From Treponema sp. (GTDB lineage Bacteria > Spirochaetota > Spirochaetia > Treponematales > Treponemataceae): DNA of 7,236 nt. Position numbers and translations under genes: made by a program. The notes under the pieces were generated by a model. The model saw only the letters and a list, made by a program, of their open reading frames with translations. It did not search any database and was not told where the DNA came from. Shown one piece after another: positions 6,462-7,236 of this stretch. How positions within the stretch are numbered: the stretch's first letter is position 1; each line of letters begins with the position of its first letter. The stretch lies in NCBI GenBank assembly GCA_023231445.1, contig JALNVF010000148.1, positions 1 through 7,236 of the forward strand, written 5' to 3'.

Positions 6462-7236
6462 TTATTCCATGCTGTACATATCGCGTTTTGTATATGCTGT
6501 ATGTAGATATTTTTCCGCTTTTTCACTGCCTGGTTCTTCAAGGAAATCTTTATAAATCGTCTTGATTTCAGGATTGTTGTGACTCTGGCGGATTTTGCTG
6601 TCTTTATCATCCTTGTAAAGAGCTGCAGCACGTTTCTTACGGATATCATCCGTTACACCGTACGGCTGTCCGCCGCCACCGACACATCCGCCCCGGCAGG
6701 CCATCACTTCAATAAAGTGGAATGATGGTTCTTTACCTTCTTTTAGTTCCTGACGTACCTGTTGGATAACCTGATCAACATTTCCAAGCTGATGTACGAC
6801 AGCTATGCGGACTTTTGTCCCCTTGATGTCGACTTCTGCAGTCTTAACGTCGTCAAGTCCGCGCGCCGGCATGTATTCAACAGGACCAAGTTCCTTCTTT
6901 GTAAGCGTATGGTAGGCCGTACGAAGAGCAGCTTCCATCACACCGCCTGTTGCACCGAAAATTGTTCCAGCTCCGGTATATTCACCCATCAGACTGTCGG
7001 CCTTTCCGTCAGGAAGATTATTAAAATCAATTCCCGCTTCGCGGATAAGCTGTGCAAGTTCGCGTGTTGTAAGAACCATATCGTAATCCTGGGTTCCGCT
7101 TGATTTCATATGCTTGTCACGGGATGCTTCGTACAGTTTTGCAGTACACGGCATGACTGATACGTTATAAATCTTATCTTTCTTAATACCGATTTTTTCT
7201 GCAAAATACGTCTTAATCATGACACCCTGCATCTGC
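6462..7236 (-). CDS. [FeFe] hydrogenase catalytic (H-cluster) domain, C-terminal part, 5' end outside window
   Basis: This enzyme reversibly makes H2 from protons, in the cytoplasm, usually taking electrons from ferredoxin and/or NADH. The frame runs off the window edge; counting from the Met codon at 7230-7232, 256 residues are visible. They start in the conserved (Q)MQGxxIKTYFAEK segment, so the first H-cluster motif (TSCCP) and any N-terminal Fe-S domains lie beyond the edge. Motif L2 is VMPCTAKLYE, with cluster ligand C29 and the conserved Lys and Glu. Motif L3 is FIEVMACRGGCVGGGGQP, with C179 and the bridging C183. Residues about 196-253 are the small-subunit-like C-terminal domain (RKKRAAALYKDD, IRQSHNNPEIKTIYKDFL, YLHTAY). 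All visible catalytic residues are intact. The protein ends soon after this domain, without an extra module. Whether it is a monomeric, NAD-linked or electron-bifurcating type cannot be decided here. Confidence 0.96.
   Translation of the reverse strand, partial: QMQGVMIKTYFAEKIGIKKDKIYNVSVMPCTAKLYEASRDKHMKSSGTQDYDMVLTTRELAQLIREAGIDFNNLPDGKADSLMGEYTGAGTIFGATGGVMEAALRTAYHTLTKKELGPVEYMPARGLDDVKTAEVDIKGTKVRIAVVHQLGNVDQVIQQVRQELKEGKEPSFHFIEVMACRGGCVGGGGQPYGVTDDIRKKRAAALYKDDKDSKIRQSHNNPEIKTIYKDFLEEPGSEKAEKYLHTAYTKRDMYSME

Noticed and set aside
6684..6698. Arg after the first Cys of hydrogenase motif L3 (MACRGGC) as a sign of a non-standard enzyme
   Set aside because: This position varies among [FeFe] hydrogenases (often Pro), while both cysteines and the GGGQP segment are intact, so it is not evidence of altered function.
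1..7236. CRISPR arrays, tRNA/rRNA genes, insertion sequences or phage genes
   Set aside because: No regularly spaced direct repeats, no cloverleaf or rRNA-like sequence and no transposase- or integrase-like reading frame were seen on either strand.

Overview
The window reads as a piece of the chromosome of an anaerobic, fermentative, fibre-degrading bacterium with AT-leaning DNA. The visible gene set is a modular GH9 endoglucanase, an [FeFe] hydrogenase, a small heat-shock protein and a large receptor-type adenylate cyclase. Class III cyclases with a periplasmic sensor and an 'LLLNILP' linker, next to cellulase and [FeFe] hydrogenase genes, fit a rumen- or gut-type spirochaete (Treponema-like) best. 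A clostridial or other gut anaerobe cannot be excluded. This taxonomic guess is an inference with moderate confidence.

Layout. (a) Positions 1-1836, plus strand: the 3' part of a secreted GH9 cellulase (end of a CBM4/9-like carbohydrate-binding module, Ig-like domain, complete catalytic domain); its 5' end lies outside the window. (b) Positions 1898-2326, plus: a small single-span membrane protein with a DUF2007-like domain, 61 bp downstream and probably co-transcribed. (c) Positions 2342-5401, minus, convergent with (b) across 15 bp: a 1019-residue sensor. It has an N-terminal membrane/signal segment, about 14 two-component-regulator-type propeller blades, a Y_Y_Y domain, one transmembrane helix, a helical linker and a canonical class III adenylate cyclase domain. 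It has a plausible promoter of its own. (d) Positions 5518-5661: a strong intrinsic terminator plus a cluster of overlapping inverted repeats. (e) Positions 5672-6106, minus: an Hsp20/alpha-crystallin chaperone with a strong Shine-Dalgarno and a palindrome over its presumed promoter. (f) Positions 6396-6434: a terminator hairpin usable on both strands. (g) Positions 6462-7236, minus: the C-terminal two-thirds or so of an [FeFe] hydrogenase H-cluster domain, cut by the window edge.

How the parts may fit together. The cellulase and hydrogenase belong to fibre fermentation: polymer breakdown outside the cell, and disposal of electrons as H2 inside it. The most notable gene is the cyclase. Its periplasmic half has the architecture of the glycan-sensing hybrid two-component receptors of Bacteroidetes, but its cytoplasmic half is an adenylate cyclase with all substrate and metal residues in one chain. 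It therefore looks like a receptor that turns an extracellular, possibly carbohydrate, signal directly into cAMP. Its position beside a cellulase makes a polysaccharide-related ligand attractive but unproven. The three minus-strand genes appear to be separate transcription units, each ending at or starting after its own signals.
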